Source of the DNA: Eumeta japonica
Taxonomy: Eukaryota; Arthropoda; Insecta; Lepidoptera; Psychidae
DNA length: 64,000 bases
Assembly: GCA_005406025.1 (NCBI GenBank)
Contig: BGZK01001318.1
Location: 62,001-126,000 of the forward strand
Direction of reading: 5' to 3'
The notes below the pieces were generated by a model that saw nothing but the letters and a program-made list of their open reading frames with translations, did no database searches and had not been told where the DNA came from. The number at the start of each line of letters is the position of its first letter. The stretch's first letter is position 1. Both the position numbers and the translations under genes were made by a program. This document shows positions 41,301 to 48,360 of the stretch, one piece after another.

Positions 41301-44300
41301 TTATTTTTTATTATACTCTTACCCTTTTGATGTTTATAAAAGAAATTATAGTTTATAATAATAAATTTAAAATATTAGTTTAGAAATGAACTTTCTTTTT
41401 ATTTTGTATGTACATAGATTTTTAAAGATATAATTATTTAGTTAGATTTTGTAAATGTCTGGATCAGGTATTACGAGAGGTGACATTATTTGCAGGTCTA
41501 TCAGCATTGCAGCACGTCAGTCTACGTAGCTGCCGTAACCTCTACATCGTGGGGTTCAGTCTTTTCTTCCCTCTGGTGTTGACGCGGTGGGTGGCGCAGC
41601 ACGGTGACGTCATCAACACTGGTGTCGAAGCTTTGGATGCTGTTCTGCAGGTGGTGCAATTACACTGAACCCTTACGAAATAAGACTCCTAATGAAACTG
41701 CACAATGTGGGCTAAAACCTTTTATTTATACGACTTCTCTATTAGAAAAAGCATTATGTTTCCAAAGTCAATATAGTTGTATGTGCGCGAGTTTTGTTCT
41801 TACACCATAATTTATAAACGGCTGCACCGATTTAGAAGCCTGTGCTGTAGCTAAAATACTCACATTATCGCCAATGACATAGATTAGATGAAATATTTAA
41901 GAAAATAATATAGCCGTTGTTGTATGGGAATATAAATTTGATAAATTTTACAAATCCAGATCATCACCGTCATTAGTCGTCACTAATCACTGTATAACAT
42001 GATAATAAATCTCAAAATTAATTAGAAAACTTTACAAATCTATGTCGATAAAATTCCATTACCCTTTTACTGTACGCGTCATGTTCACGTATTTCACCCC
42101 CCGACAAAGTAAGAGTCAATAATCTCTTTACTCTATACAGTTGGTTATTACTTCTCGCATATTAATCCATTGAGTTTTCCATAAACGAATTCTTATAAGT
42201 CAGTATAATCATTGCAGATTATCGACTAGAGTATTCATTGCAACATTATAATCTCCGATCTCGTGTCATACCGTTTACTCGATTCATTGTAACGTCGCAC
42301 ATGGTGTACATACAAGCGCACGAATGTTGAAGCCATTGGTCTATGTTACGAATAGGCGTTGAAAAATGCGATTTGGAACAAACTTTGAATTAAACTGACT
42401 GACAAAAAAAATCTATAGAACGAATGTGCGTGATGAAAAGGTCGGCAAGGGTCGCCCTGGAAAATTCTATGCAGGCCATATTTGTGGCATATTTAAAAGG
42501 GCCAAATTTTAACATCCCGCAACCGACGAGCTTGCATGAAAAGATTGATGGATGTCAGTGAGGCAAGAGAGGTATGTAAAGTTTTTACCATGTGGAAATC
42601 TATAGTCTCTGCCTACCCTTCTGGAAAATGAGCGTGAGTTTACATTATATTATTATTATGAGTCGCATACAATCGTACGGTGTCGCCACAGAGCGTCGAT
42701 CAGGTGGCGCCGCCGTCGGTGTCCGCGGCGTGGTGTGTGCAACGTGCGCTATTACGGGGTATCGTTTTTGCTCAGGTGCTGCTGTCGACTTCGATCCTCG
42801 TGGGCGGCCTCGTGGGCTGTTTACTCGACAATCTCATACCGGGTATAATTTTTTTTTATTATTATCAGTATAATTACGAAAGACAAATAATTTAAGCAAC
42901 GGTAAACCCTGCAGCAATTGAAAAACATTAGAAGTATACATACAACTAACACATAAACAATTACAGTGTCTGTTTGTGTGTTAGCATTTTCAAGATAGAT
43001 TAATTTCAATTTTTCTTTAATCATTCGACTAAAATACGGCAATCACCACATTTTTTTTTTAAATTAAAGAGCTGATCGAATTTGAAAAACTATCAAGTAA
43101 AGTTTTAAAAAAAATGAAATATTTTACAGTCACAAAGATGGTTAAAAAAAATGCTTTGGCAGTTATAAACGCATTCGATAATTTTATATGATTTTTTGAA
43201 CAGTCAGAAATGTACTTGAACGAATGAGGTAAAACTTACGAGAATATAAGTAAATGAAGGGCCTTTTTGAATTCTCTAAAATTGAATTTAATCGTCCGAT
43301 ATGTTCAAGATATTTTCTATACATACAGACAGACATGTACGTATATATAAACATGCATAAGCAAATACGGCGTGTAAAATGCCTTTGAAATTGCCTAAAC
43401 AGAAAAAAAAACGAATATAAAATGATATTTGGTGAAAATGGATAAGGTAATATTGAGGATTTAGACATAGTCAAATTAGAAGTCAAATTATGAAATAGAG
43501 CAACATTTCATTGGTTAATCATAAAAAAATATTTGTAATATTTGATTGTAGTGTCTGATAAAGTTGGAAAATAAACTAACGAAACATTGATAATCGATAA
43601 TTTAACGTCTAATTCTTTGATGTTAAAATACCCCCTCAATGTTTTTCTAAATTCAACATGGACGGGATACTTCATTTTAATTTGGCGAAAAATTCATTTT
43701 AGAAAAATTTTAAAAACAGTAATTAATATTATTTTTTTCTAATTTAGCGATATATTAGCGGAACATTGTGTTTTGTAGTGTTTAAACAATTCGTGGAAAC
43801 ACGTACTTTATTTTTAATCTGCTTTGTGGATAAAGATTTTTTCACAACACTAATCAAAGATTTGTGAACAAGTTTTCAAAACTAAAAAATAAAATTGAAC
43901 AGTGATATGTATATATTCATTCTCTAATATATTGATCTCGGTTTTAGTTATTATTCATAGGTTCATCTATGAATAATAATTAAAACTCCCTCAAATAACC
44001 TTTCCTTCTTTCGAACGAGTAGGCAGCGCGGAGGAGCGCGGCCTGGCGGCGTGGGCGCGCGAGATGGCGCTGCACGCGGACGGCGCACGCGCCGCGGGCG
44101 ACACTTACGACTTTCCCGTCGGCATGCACTTCATCAGAAAGTGAGTTTACTTTAACGATAACGCTGTCACGATGACAAGGAGTGCGAGGGTCTTGAGCGA
44201 GCCGACTTTGGCCGTTTTTCTTTTCGTGATTTTTCGGCCGTGATGTATTGTTGGAGCAACATTCATTGTAACCCTCGTAAGTGTCTTCGATATTATAAAT

Positions 44301-46578
44301 TAATTTCCATACTACTACGTAAATGTAGTAGTTTCTAAATTTGGAATGGCTTGTAAAGTAGTTTGCAACCAAATTTTATTTATGATTTTCTTTACGGATT
44401 CCTTTTAGTCTTCACCGCAAGGTTTAGGAAAAACGGAATAATTTCCAATCTATTTCTATCCAAATGTATGCTAATTTGAATTAAATGTGATATGTTATAT
44501 GAGTCTCTCCAAAATAAAACTAAATCTTAAACACTCAAATCGGACGAGCTTGTATTAAGCGAGCAACGAATACCAATAAAGCAGAAGATGCATATAAAGT
44601 ACGTACTACGCCTTTGGAAATCTGTGATCTCTGCCTGCTCCTCTGGTATGCAAGTGTGAATTTATTTTATTGGCATTGTAAGATGTAACTGAACACTCGT
44701 ACAACGCCGCCAACACTGAATTTTTAATTCACACGAATTTGTGTTTAAATAAGCGATTGTAAAACGTATAGCAATAGTATCAAGTGAAAATTTTCAAAAA
44801 ATATTCAGGTGTGGTTTATTTGGCGGTCGGCCGCAGTACATTTTCAGGCACAGATGGAAATACATAAACTTTTATGTTTCTCAGAACGACCGACAAACGT
44901 ACGAAGGGTTGATTAAAGTCAAATAAATTTTATTGAGCGTAAATAACCATTGCCATACAAATTTAAGGGGTACAGAATTGAAAAAATAGTTATATAAATT
45001 TTGCCAATATTTTTTTAAGTTCTGCGTGATAATAAATTGTTTTACATTTTCGACTAAGCCACTAATAGTTCACTAATCTACTGTCAAGAGTTAATCATTC
45101 TCTCATATGCGGTCCTGTGCGTTTATATAATAGAATTGCAAAACAAAAAAAAATAGAATATGCATTAAACTGTAACTTATGATAGAAATCTATTGCTGCG
45201 TCGATCAATACTAACATTATATAACGTTTGAGCATTGACGTGATATATTTAAAGAGGACATTTGAAATTCCTTCTGTATTTTTGAATCGGTGACTTTATT
45301 TTCATTTTCATTAAGAATATACAACAAACATTTTATATTCATTAAAAAATATTTTCTTTTTTTTTATTGGCCAAAATGTTGACGAGCTTAAAAACTGATA
45401 TTCTTACAGCCTACAGCATTTCTGTGAAATACCTAAATTTTATTACATTGTACCTATTAATAACATCTATGACGTTATGAAATTCAATGAAATATAGGAT
45501 TTATTTGTTTAAGAATCCGAACGACTAGAGGTTTCTTGAATAGGTATTTTTTACGAACTATATCGGGAAAACTAATTTTTCGCCCATTTGTCGGAGTCGG
45601 CAAGGGTTGCCGCAAAAATCATATATAATCATATATTAAAGAAGGGCCAAATTCTAAGCACTAGAATCCGATGAGCTTGCATGAAACGATTGATGGGTGT
45701 CAGTGATGGAAGAGTACGCAAGTACGAAGTAAGTAAGAAGTACGCAAAGATCATACCATGTCATACCATGTCATCAAAATCATACCAATGATCATAGCAT
45801 GTGAATCTATGGTCTCTGCCCACTATTCTGAGAAATAGGCGTGAGTTTATAATAAAAGAAAAAAAGAGTATAACATACAAAATACGCACCTATGTACATG
45901 TGAAGCTTGAGTATGAAAAAAAATCTACGGAAAGTAAAACGAGTTTTTATTTCACTGAAAACTTAATTCAACCTGCAATGTACCTGTAATAAGTGGATAT
46001 CTGAAAAGTCCAAATCCTGCAATCCGATATAAGATTTTAAAACGGAAGACTATCAATAATATCCACCATTTGCATTCAATAAAAAATTAACTTTTTTTCT
46101 ATTTTTCTTTATTTTGGTTTCATTTTTTAAACTATACTTTAATTCCAATTTCATATTGGTCAATTTTCTTAACCTTTTCACACGTACAAAATTTGTACAA
46201 ATCGGACAACTCAGAAATGTTACGCTAGATTTTTGTCACCTACGAGTACTACAGCAGCTTAAACTTTGAGCTTTCGAGATAAAGAAAAATACCTATAAAA
46301 ATATGCTGCACAAAATGTTACGAAAGTCTCTTGTATGATATAATGAATTTTAAATTCTCAATGTCTTTCTCAGGTTGATAATTCGAAACCAATGAGAATC
46401 TCTCGTGATTGTGACACTACCGGTCATCAATGATCTGATTATTACCGAAATTTGTGAATTAATGTTTCTTCCATGAAACTCCCGTTACAGATGGAAATGG
46501 ACCAGCTATTTGCCGTTCATGCCGACTTACCAGGCGGGCAAGTTCTTCGATCTGTTCCGTAAGAAGAAGGACACCTGA
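3790..46578 (+). CDS. SLC23-like: SLC23/NAT family nucleobase-ascorbate transporter, 14 coding exons
   Basis: Joined exons: 3790-3837, 4240-4404, 10313-10433, 13612-13845, 15834-15969, 28570-28690, 30805-30946, 32680-32793, 33882-34021, 36185-36332, 41496-41650, 42776-42842, 44023-44140, 46491-46578. They total 1797 nt (598 residues plus TGA); every junction is GT-AG and in phase. The product is a plasma-membrane protein of the family that includes vertebrate Na+-ascorbate transporters and uracil/xanthine permeases. Visible family marks: [10 protein letters not shown] before the first membrane span (residue 54), the QH pair at 71-72, the NAT signature [10 protein letters not shown] at 398-407 followed by VGSR, and PGSAEERGL late in the protein. 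The length is usual for animal members. The charged tail FRKKKDT is cytoplasmic by family topology. Whether it carries ascorbate, nucleobases or something else cannot be read from sequence; insect members are poorly characterised. The start is the least certain part (see exon 1). Confidence 0.93.
4240..4404 (+). CDS. SLC23-like exon 2
   Basis: Residues 17-71, phase 0 at both ends, between ATTTTAG and GTGAGC. The first part is a hydrophilic Asp/Asn-rich N-terminus. It ends in the conserved [18 protein letters not shown], which leads into the first transmembrane helix; the Q of the QH pair is the last codon of the exon. Confidence 0.93.
4689..4820. mobile_element. MITE-like hairpin unit
   Basis: The ends are GGGTGCT (4691-4697) and AGCACCCC (4811-4818), inverted with respect to each other. 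The centre carries an inner inverted repeat, AGTCCAAAAAGGTAC against GTACCATTTTTGGACT, with one bulged base. No clear target duplication is seen. No coding capacity. Confidence 0.5.
5000..5140 (+). repeat. Dispersed lepidopteran-type repeat fragment
   Basis: The stretch around 5045-5135 (GAAATCTGTCCGTTTAAAG, then ACATACATACAAGTGAAGC) resembles a tail segment frequent in moth and butterfly genomes. It overlaps a 77-codon open frame (5053-5286) that I therefore do not call a gene. Confidence 0.45.
5568..5604. repeat. Perfect 14-bp inverted repeat
   Basis: CTTGAGATTCGTAA (5568-5581) is the exact reverse complement of 5591-5604, loop of 9 bases. A second hairpin follows: 5690-5700 against 5705-5715, 11 bp, loop AAAT. 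Function unknown. Confidence 0.6.
6964..7040 (-). repeat. Dispersed SINE-like fragment, copy 2
   Basis: CATCGCCGCCCATGAACACT... to AGGAATAAGGATA matches the core of the fragment at 3237-3312. This copy is shorter and runs into the ACATATAT-rich tract. Confidence 0.5.
7934..8165 (+). repeat. Non-LTR 3'-end-like repeat (ACTAGCTGACCC type)
   Basis: Opens with CTAGCTGACCCTGTGAATTT and contains AGAGGAATCTAACAAATCAT and AAAATCGGTACAGCTGTTCT, words typical of a lepidopteran dispersed repeat. Heavily diverged. Confidence 0.45.
10313..10433 (+). CDS. SLC23-like exon 3
   Basis: Residues 72-111 plus one base (phase 1 donor GTAATT). Opens with [20 protein letters not shown], completing TM1 of the family, followed by a short loop LETDPDRSN and the start of TM2. 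The acceptor is TTTCATCACCAG. Confidence 0.97.
10434..13611 (+). other. SLC23-like intron 3
   Basis: 3.2 kb. Contains a LINE 3' fragment (10691-11430). A moderately GC-rich, CpG-containing stretch at 12050-12310 has no open frame or splice signals I trust; 12400-13611 is AT-rich with nothing recognisable beyond small hairpins near 13435-13465. Confidence 0.55.
10691..11430 (-). mobile_element. LINE (non-LTR retrotransposon) 3' fragment, copy A
   Basis: Collinear with 48346-49020 over nearly its whole length (for example TAGGTAATGAAATTACACTT, TAATAGCCCTTGCCATATAA, TTTCTCTGAGAGATGTCATT). It begins on the + strand with the AAATC-type repeat that is the element's 3' tail, so it lies in minus orientation. 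Its coding end is more decayed than copy B: the C-terminal reverse-transcriptase-polyprotein words are only partly readable. 5'-truncated, as usual for LINEs. Confidence 0.8.
13612..13845 (+). CDS. SLC23-like exon 4
   Basis: Longest exon, about residues 112-189. It reads [20 protein letters not shown], then the TM3 stretch [12 protein letters not shown], a hydrophilic loop with [12 protein letters not shown], and an amphipathic [28 protein letters not shown]/SFxFLxP-type sequence is a strong SLC23 hallmark. Phase 1 on both sides. Confidence 0.97.
13846..15833 (+). other. SLC23-like intron 4
   Basis: 2.0 kb. Contains a dispersed repeat at 14775-15300 and AT-rich DNA otherwise. The minus-strand open frame 14748-15281 (177 codons) lies entirely within that repeat and shows no known domain. 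Confidence 0.55.
14775..15300 (+). repeat. ACTAGCTGGCCCC-type dispersed repeat with GATC-rich hexamers
   Basis: Starts AAACTAGCTGGCCCCGCGG, continues with a degenerate TTCCGATCTCG-like hexamer tract (14895-15045) and ends in AACGGTCGAACCATTCTCAA, words typical of a lepidopteran RTE-like 3' region. The 177-codon minus-strand open frame here is explained by the hexamer tract. Confidence 0.5.
15834..15969 (+). CDS. SLC23-like exon 5
   Basis: About residues 190-235: [20 protein letters not shown] then [14 protein letters not shown]. The [18 protein letters not shown] block is conserved across animal SLC23 proteins. Enters in phase 1 and leaves in phase 2 with donor GTAAGT. It is followed by the largest intron of the gene (12.6 kb). 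Confidence 0.96.
18395..18444. repeat. Perfect 17-bp inverted repeat
   Basis: ATTGTGTTCATATGAGT (18395-18411) is the exact reverse complement of 18428-18444, with a 16-base spacer. Could be the paired termini of a tiny deleted element or a simple hairpin. Confidence 0.6.
19071..20093 (+). pseudogene. Decayed mariner-family transposase
   Basis: Read in shifting frames, the segment gives an ordered set of mariner transposase words: [17 protein letters not shown] at the start (19071), RWIPH-like sequence and [19 protein letters not shown] at 19426, SVSKKMV near 19630, [16 protein letters not shown] near 19735, and [18 protein letters not shown] near 20000, ending in EKQ. Order and spacing fit a full-length ~345-codon transposase. 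Many stops and frameshifts interrupt it, and the region of the first catalytic Asp (GDES-type motif, ~19525) is replaced by stop codons, so it is dead. Terminal inverted repeats could not be found by eye. It sits in intron 5 in the same orientation as the host gene. Confidence 0.88.
20590..22950. other. Very AT-rich unassigned tract
   Basis: Long runs of A and T with frequent TTTTTTT and AAAAAAA words and no recognisable coding segment other than the 23-codon duplication at 22146. Possibly an old transposable element body, but no terminal repeats or domain were seen. Confidence 0.4.
22146..22283 (-). repeat. 69-bp tandem duplication inside an open frame
   Basis: The unit starting AAAACTGCTTTAAATGAAAA (22146) is repeated 69 bases later (AAAACTGAATTATATGAAAA, 22215) with about 75-80% identity. 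On the minus strand the period equals 23 codons, and the open frame 22103-22336 carries both units in frame (words [18 protein letters not shown] and [18 protein letters not shown]). Product not recognised. Confidence 0.5.
23509..23581 (+). repeat. tRNA-like SINE head, candidate 1
   Basis: TAACTCAGTAGTCAAGAGC resembles a tRNA A box and GGGTTCACTTC, 50 bases on, a B box. Too degenerate to be a tRNA gene: no acceptor-stem pairing was seen. A similar head is at 25311. Confidence 0.4.
24939..25080 (+). other. GC-rich open patch within intron 5
   Basis: A strikingly GC-rich segment (especially 24965-25055) inside an AT-rich intron, open in several frames. On the + strand an ATG at about 24939 opens a 46-codon frame with words [20 protein letters not shown] and [17 protein letters not shown], closing at TAA near 25080. 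Two minus-strand frames (24863-25045, 24927-25109) cross it. No domain recognised. It might be an exon of a nested or neighbouring transcript, or a CpG-rich regulatory patch. Confidence 0.3.
25311..25380 (+). repeat. tRNA-like SINE head, candidate 2
   Basis: GCTCAGTGATCAAGAGCGG (A-box-like) and GGGTTCATTCT (B-box-like) with spacing close to candidate 1. The sequence downstream, about 25515-25590 (CCAGCGTGGAGGTCTTAAGG...), matches 62542-62610, so the two may be parts of one dispersed element. Confidence 0.4.
25598..25636. repeat. Perfect 18-bp hairpin, 3-base loop
   Basis: Positions 25598-25615 are the exact reverse complement of 25619-25636 around loop TCT; the stem core is CACGGCACTGC. Unusually GC-balanced for this intron. 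Could be a terminal palindrome of the adjacent SINE-like element or a small structured RNA; no evidence separates these. Confidence 0.65.
28570..28690 (+). CDS. SLC23-like exon 6
   Basis: About residues 235-275: a membrane span [10 protein letters not shown], a loop with [13 protein letters not shown], then [13 protein letters not shown]. Enters in phase 2 after TTGTTCTAG and leaves in phase 0. The donor GTTAGC is the weakest of the gene, but the next exon joins in frame and continues the family alignment. Confidence 0.94.
28691..30804 (+). other. SLC23-like intron 6
   Basis: 2.1 kb. Holds a GT microsatellite; otherwise AT-rich with short unsupported frames (28803-28991, 30523-30735). Confidence 0.55.
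29294..29386 (+). repeat. (GT)n microsatellite, interrupted
   Basis: About 93 bases of GT/GTGC repeats: a first run to 29315, a GTGCGTGCGCGTGTGTGCGTGCC interruption, and a longer pure GT run at 29340-29374. Open frames on both strands here are repeat artefacts. Confidence 0.95.
30805..30946 (+). CDS. SLC23-like exon 7
   Basis: About residues 276-322: the span [19 protein letters not shown], then an extracellular-type loop [13 protein letters not shown] and [11 protein letters not shown], a conserved segment before the next helix. Acceptor CATCAG at 30804, donor GTGAAT, phase 1 out. Confidence 0.95.
31084..31145 (-). mobile_element. LINE 3' stub, copy C
   Basis: Begins with three AAATC units and continues AAAAATATCTTTATTTCG, TAGGTAATGAAATTACACTT, matching copies A (10691) and B (48346). 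Severely 5'-truncated, minus orientation. Confidence 0.75.
32272..32321. repeat. Perfect 24-bp hairpin
   Basis: 32272-32295 is the exact reverse complement of 32298-32321 with a two-base loop (AA). Stem core ATTATACGTCATTAA. No decay at all in the stem, so it is recent, selected, or an assembly or replication artefact. Confidence 0.75.
32680..32793 (+). CDS. SLC23-like exon 8
   Basis: About residues 323-360: [20 protein letters not shown] then [19 protein letters not shown]. The VExIGDYYAxARLCG-type segment is part of the substrate-site region in the family. This copy has [13 protein letters not shown], which retains the E of TVES that family members place in TM8. Phase 1 in and out. Confidence 0.96.
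32794..33881 (+). other. SLC23-like intron 8
   Basis: 1.1 kb. Two GATC-rich degenerate hexamer tracts (33110-33215 and 33650-33760) and an ACCACCTCCTATCACCCT stretch near 33370. No exon signal. Confidence 0.55.
33882..34021 (+). CDS. SLC23-like exon 9 with NAT signature motif
   Basis: Residues 361-407: the loop [32 protein letters not shown], and [10 protein letters not shown] at the 3' end. The last block fits the NAT signature [QEP]-N-x-G-x4-T-[KRG], which lies between TM8 and TM10 and contributes to substrate selectivity. The exon ends exactly after the motif Lys, donor GTCAGT, phase 0. Confidence 0.97.
34022..36184 (+). other. SLC23-like intron 9
   Basis: 2.2 kb of AT-rich sequence. A short GCAGCAGCAGCATGCAGCAGC run lies near 36044-36066. 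Nothing else recognised. Confidence 0.55.
36185..36332 (+). CDS. SLC23-like exon 10
   Basis: Residues 408-456: [40 protein letters not shown] and [14 protein letters not shown]..IPxPIxGGxFC is a diagnostic SLC23 block covering TM10 and the following helix. Acceptor CATTCAAG, donor GTTGGT, phase 1 out. Confidence 0.97.
36333..41495 (+). other. SLC23-like intron 10
   Basis: 5.2 kb. Dispersed-repeat wording at 36765-36960 (CGACGCAAAGGAGGGTAATG, TATGTATGTATGTTTTTTTG) and GATC-rich hexamer tracts at 37260-37600. The frames 37306-37503 and 37585-37857 lie in or beside those tracts and are not supported as genes. 37900-41495: no feature identified. Confidence 0.5.
37260..37600 (+). repeat. GATC-rich degenerate hexamer tract
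   Basis: Runs of GAATCG/GGATCA/GAAATCGGAAT-like six-base units, for example GAGATCAGAATCAGAATC near 37519. Similar tracts occur at 8660-8770 and 14895-15045 (opposite strand sense) and 33110-33215. Repeat family unknown. Confidence 0.55.
41496..41650 (+). CDS. SLC23-like exon 11
   Basis: About residues 457-508: [20 protein letters not shown] then [13 protein letters not shown] and a loop [13 protein letters not shown]. SxRNLxIxGFSxFFxL is conserved in the family. The donor is CAG|GTGGTG, not a strong match; read-through gives stop after five more codons, so retention of the intron would truncate the carrier. Confidence 0.95.
41651..42775 (+). other. SLC23-like intron 11
   Basis: 1.1 kb. Contains copy 1 of a dispersed repeat carrying a retroelement C-terminus (42441-42643). 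Nothing else recognised. Confidence 0.55.
42441..42643 (+). mobile_element. Dispersed retroelement tail, copy 1
   Basis: From GTCGGCAAGGGTCGCCCTGG to AGCGTGAGTTTAC. An open stretch ends in [15 protein letters not shown] and TGA (42629-42631), which looks like the C-terminus of a non-LTR retrotransposon polyprotein. The same tail is found in two further copies in intron 13. Confidence 0.6.
42776..42842 (+). CDS. SLC23-like exon 12
   Basis: Only 67 nt, residues 509-530 plus one base: [20 protein letters not shown] then IPG. This is the last membrane helix, and the LDNxIPG ending is conserved in animal SLC23. Acceptor TTTGCTCAG, donor GTATAA, phase 1 out. Confidence 0.95.
42843..44022 (+). other. 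SLC23-like intron 12
   Basis: 1.2 kb, AT-rich, no gene. Near the 3' end a 13-bp inverted repeat (43948-43960 against 43967-43979, loop GTTCAT) lies about 45 bases before the exon 13 acceptor. Confidence 0.55.
44023..44140 (+). CDS. SLC23-like exon 13
   Basis: About residues 531-570: [20 protein letters not shown], an Ala/Arg-rich stretch, and [12 protein letters not shown]. PGSxEERG and YDxPxGMxxIR are conserved C-terminal signatures. The acceptor is the AG at 44021-44022 (GAGTAG); a second AG four bases on would break the frame. Marked GC richness compared with the introns. Donor GTGAGT, phase 2. Confidence 0.95.
44541..44668 (+). mobile_element. Dispersed retroelement tail, copy 2
   Basis: Begins CGGACGAGCTTGTATTAAGC and contains TGGAAATCTGTGATCTCTGC, matching the last half of copy 1 with a frameshift. 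Shortest and most diverged of the three. Confidence 0.5.
45596..45850 (+). mobile_element. Dispersed retroelement tail, copy 3, with short tandem expansion
   Basis: GTCGGCAAGGGTTGCCGC to GCGTGAGTTTAT, collinear with copy 1. Between the two conserved blocks it carries extra short direct repeats (AAGTACG/AAGTAAG units near 45720 and TCATACCATG units near 45757), absent from copy 1. Confidence 0.6.
46491..46578 (+). CDS. SLC23-like exon 14 (stop codon)
   Basis: Residues 570-598 and TGA at 46576-46578: [29 protein letters not shown]. The family C-terminus typically has a similar LPFxPTY segment after the last helices. Acceptor CCCGTTACAG at 46490. Confidence 0.95.
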
Positions 46579-46700
46579 TGCAGCGCTCACGAACAATTAG
46601 CAGGAACAGCGGAAGGCATGTCTGCGAGAACGGAACGGGGGCAGAGCCCATGTTAAAGTTTTTTGAAAATGTAATAAAAACGTGGGTTTGAGATTTTTTT
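46579..46700 (+). terminator. SLC23-like 3' UTR with poly(A) signal
   Basis: A canonical AATAAA lies at 46673-46678, 95 nt after the stop codon, followed by a T-rich stretch (46693-46707). A second AATAAA-like site (ACAATAAATGG near 46942) could give a longer 3' end. Confidence 0.7.
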
Positions 46701-47514
46701 TTATTTGAGACGTTTCTTAACTTGTATCCCACTCCTGAGAGCGGTATGTATGTGTGATTGAGAAGTTATCTAAAATATAATGAAAACGATTTTTTGGTCC
46801 GGGCATCAATCAAAAACTATTGGACGTATCGCTGAGGTACTTTGACCATTCGATGTGGAAACGTTTGCTTTGAATTCCATAGACATTGATCATTTTTTAT
46901 GTACTTTCATAGGCTGTAACGGATGACAGTACACTATAAAGACAATAAATGGATTGTTGGCAGCAATGTGGGCAAAGGTAGCCGAATCGTCAGTGCTGTT
47001 TCAGAGCCATAAGTTGACCGGTACGATCTCTAACAACACGCGAATTCACGAGTAAGTTATTGATTGAAATCCATTTTGACCAGTTGCTCCGTTTCTCGGC
47101 ATGCCTGATAAACCATTTGTTTCGGATGCCGCGTCCGAATAGTCAACGGTCATTAACGACGCCCACGCGCCCTGGGCCAGCGTACCAGGCTTATGATACA
47201 AGTCCGTTTGCATGAAATAAACGATGGTGGTAGTGTTATATCTGTATAAACAGAAAACTTGACAAAGCGCAGATAACACAGAAAAACAAAATTGACCTTG
47301 TTTTTATTGTATGAGATTTTTCTACTGTTGTTTACTAATTTAAGTGCGCTGATTTTTATCTACCCTTAGATTTTTTGCAGAAGCTCTAGTTAATGCGGTA
47401 CAGGTGGCGTCTTGAATTTGCATAAGTAGTCAATAATTTCTATCAATAGCGGTGTAACCAAACTAGTTTCTGCAAAAATTTCATTGTCTTCCTTAAAGAG
47501 GTCGTGTTTAAACA
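46701..47514. other. Intergenic, downstream of SLC23-like gene
   Basis: No gene supported. A 77-codon minus-strand frame (47046-47279) covers the most GC-balanced part but shows no domain I recognise. Confidence 0.5.
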
Positions 47515-48360
47515 GTCCTGATTGTTTTTGTGTTATTTGTGGAGAATATATGTTCAAAAATTCCGGTTGAATGTGTCGGACTTCGTGAAAAAAGCATACT
47601 TGAACTATTTTATGTTTCCATCGCCGACGAATGCTAAGTTCTGGATACCTAATTTGGTATAAAAATTGTGTTGAGTGTTTGCATTTATGAGCAAATAAAA
47701 AGACCCTCTTTTAAGTATAAATCTCCAATGATCTGGAGTAAACCATGGTAAAAAAGAGACTGGCCTTCTAGGGAGGCTTTGATTCCCGGAAAGCAAAATG
47801 TGATTAATGTTCCACTAGTATCTAGAGACCGAATTACATTGTCGCCTTTTCACATAAAACTGGGGTTAATAAAACAGTTTATAAAAGCTTTTAACAAAGT
47901 TGGACAATGTTTCAAATACATTGCAAAGGTGTTCCCAAAATTGAGTAGTGAGAAAATCAAAGCTGGTATTTTTGATGGCCCACAAATCAGGAAGTTGATA
48001 CATGATAAAAATTCCGTCAACAATATGACAGCTATCGAGAAATGTGCATGAGAAGAGTTCGTTTGGTTAGTGCGAAATTTTTCGGAAAATAGAAAGGTTA
48101 CATTCAGTACGTTGAACAGTTGCTGATACACTTCTAGTAGCTTGGATGCAACATGAGTATTAAGCTTCATTAAGCCAGACTATTTTCCTGAAAATCTTGG
48201 TGACCTAAGCGAAGAACAAGCGGAGCGCTTTCATCAGGATATTCGCACCATGGAGGAGAGACATCAAGGATACTGGAATGTAAATATGATGACTGATTAC
48301 TGTTGGAGCATTCAAAATAGTACTCCTAACACACCTCACGCAAGTAAATCACATAAAAAA
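47515..48360 (+). pseudogene. Relic of an uncharacterised invertebrate multi-copy protein family
   Basis: Shifting frames give ordered words. First a Cys-rich start, DCFCVICGEYMFKNS (47518), with CVxCG spacing like a zinc-binding module. Then KNCVECLHL and SPMIWSKPW (~47740), DWPSREALIPGKQNVINVPL (~47760), then an open run 47779-48051 with SPFHIKLGLIKQFIKAFNKV and KIKAGIFDGPQIRKLIHD. Last comes DYFPENLGDLSEEQAERFHQ (~48180) and NMMTDYCWSIQN (~48285). I recognise the pattern from uncharacterised predicted proteins of arthropods and cnidarians. There the part between the MIW..PW and WP..E..IPG blocks is much longer, so this copy seems internally deleted. Several stops and frameshifts mean it is not functional. 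A LINE tail abuts its 3' end. Function unknown; the abundance of such copies suggests a mobile-element association, unproven. Confidence 0.65.

Larger units (their letters stand above)
44141..46490 (+). other. SLC23-like intron 13
   Basis: 2.35 kb. Contains copies 2 and 3 of the retroelement tail; the rest is AT-rich without recognisable features. Confidence 0.55.

Noticed and set aside
43980..44372. 130-codon minus-strand frame
   Set aside because: Antisense to SLC23 exon 13; the frame is open because of that exon's GC-rich codons.
47850..48170. 106-codon minus-strand frame
   Set aside because: Antisense shadow of the relic, whose + strand words are the recognisable ones.
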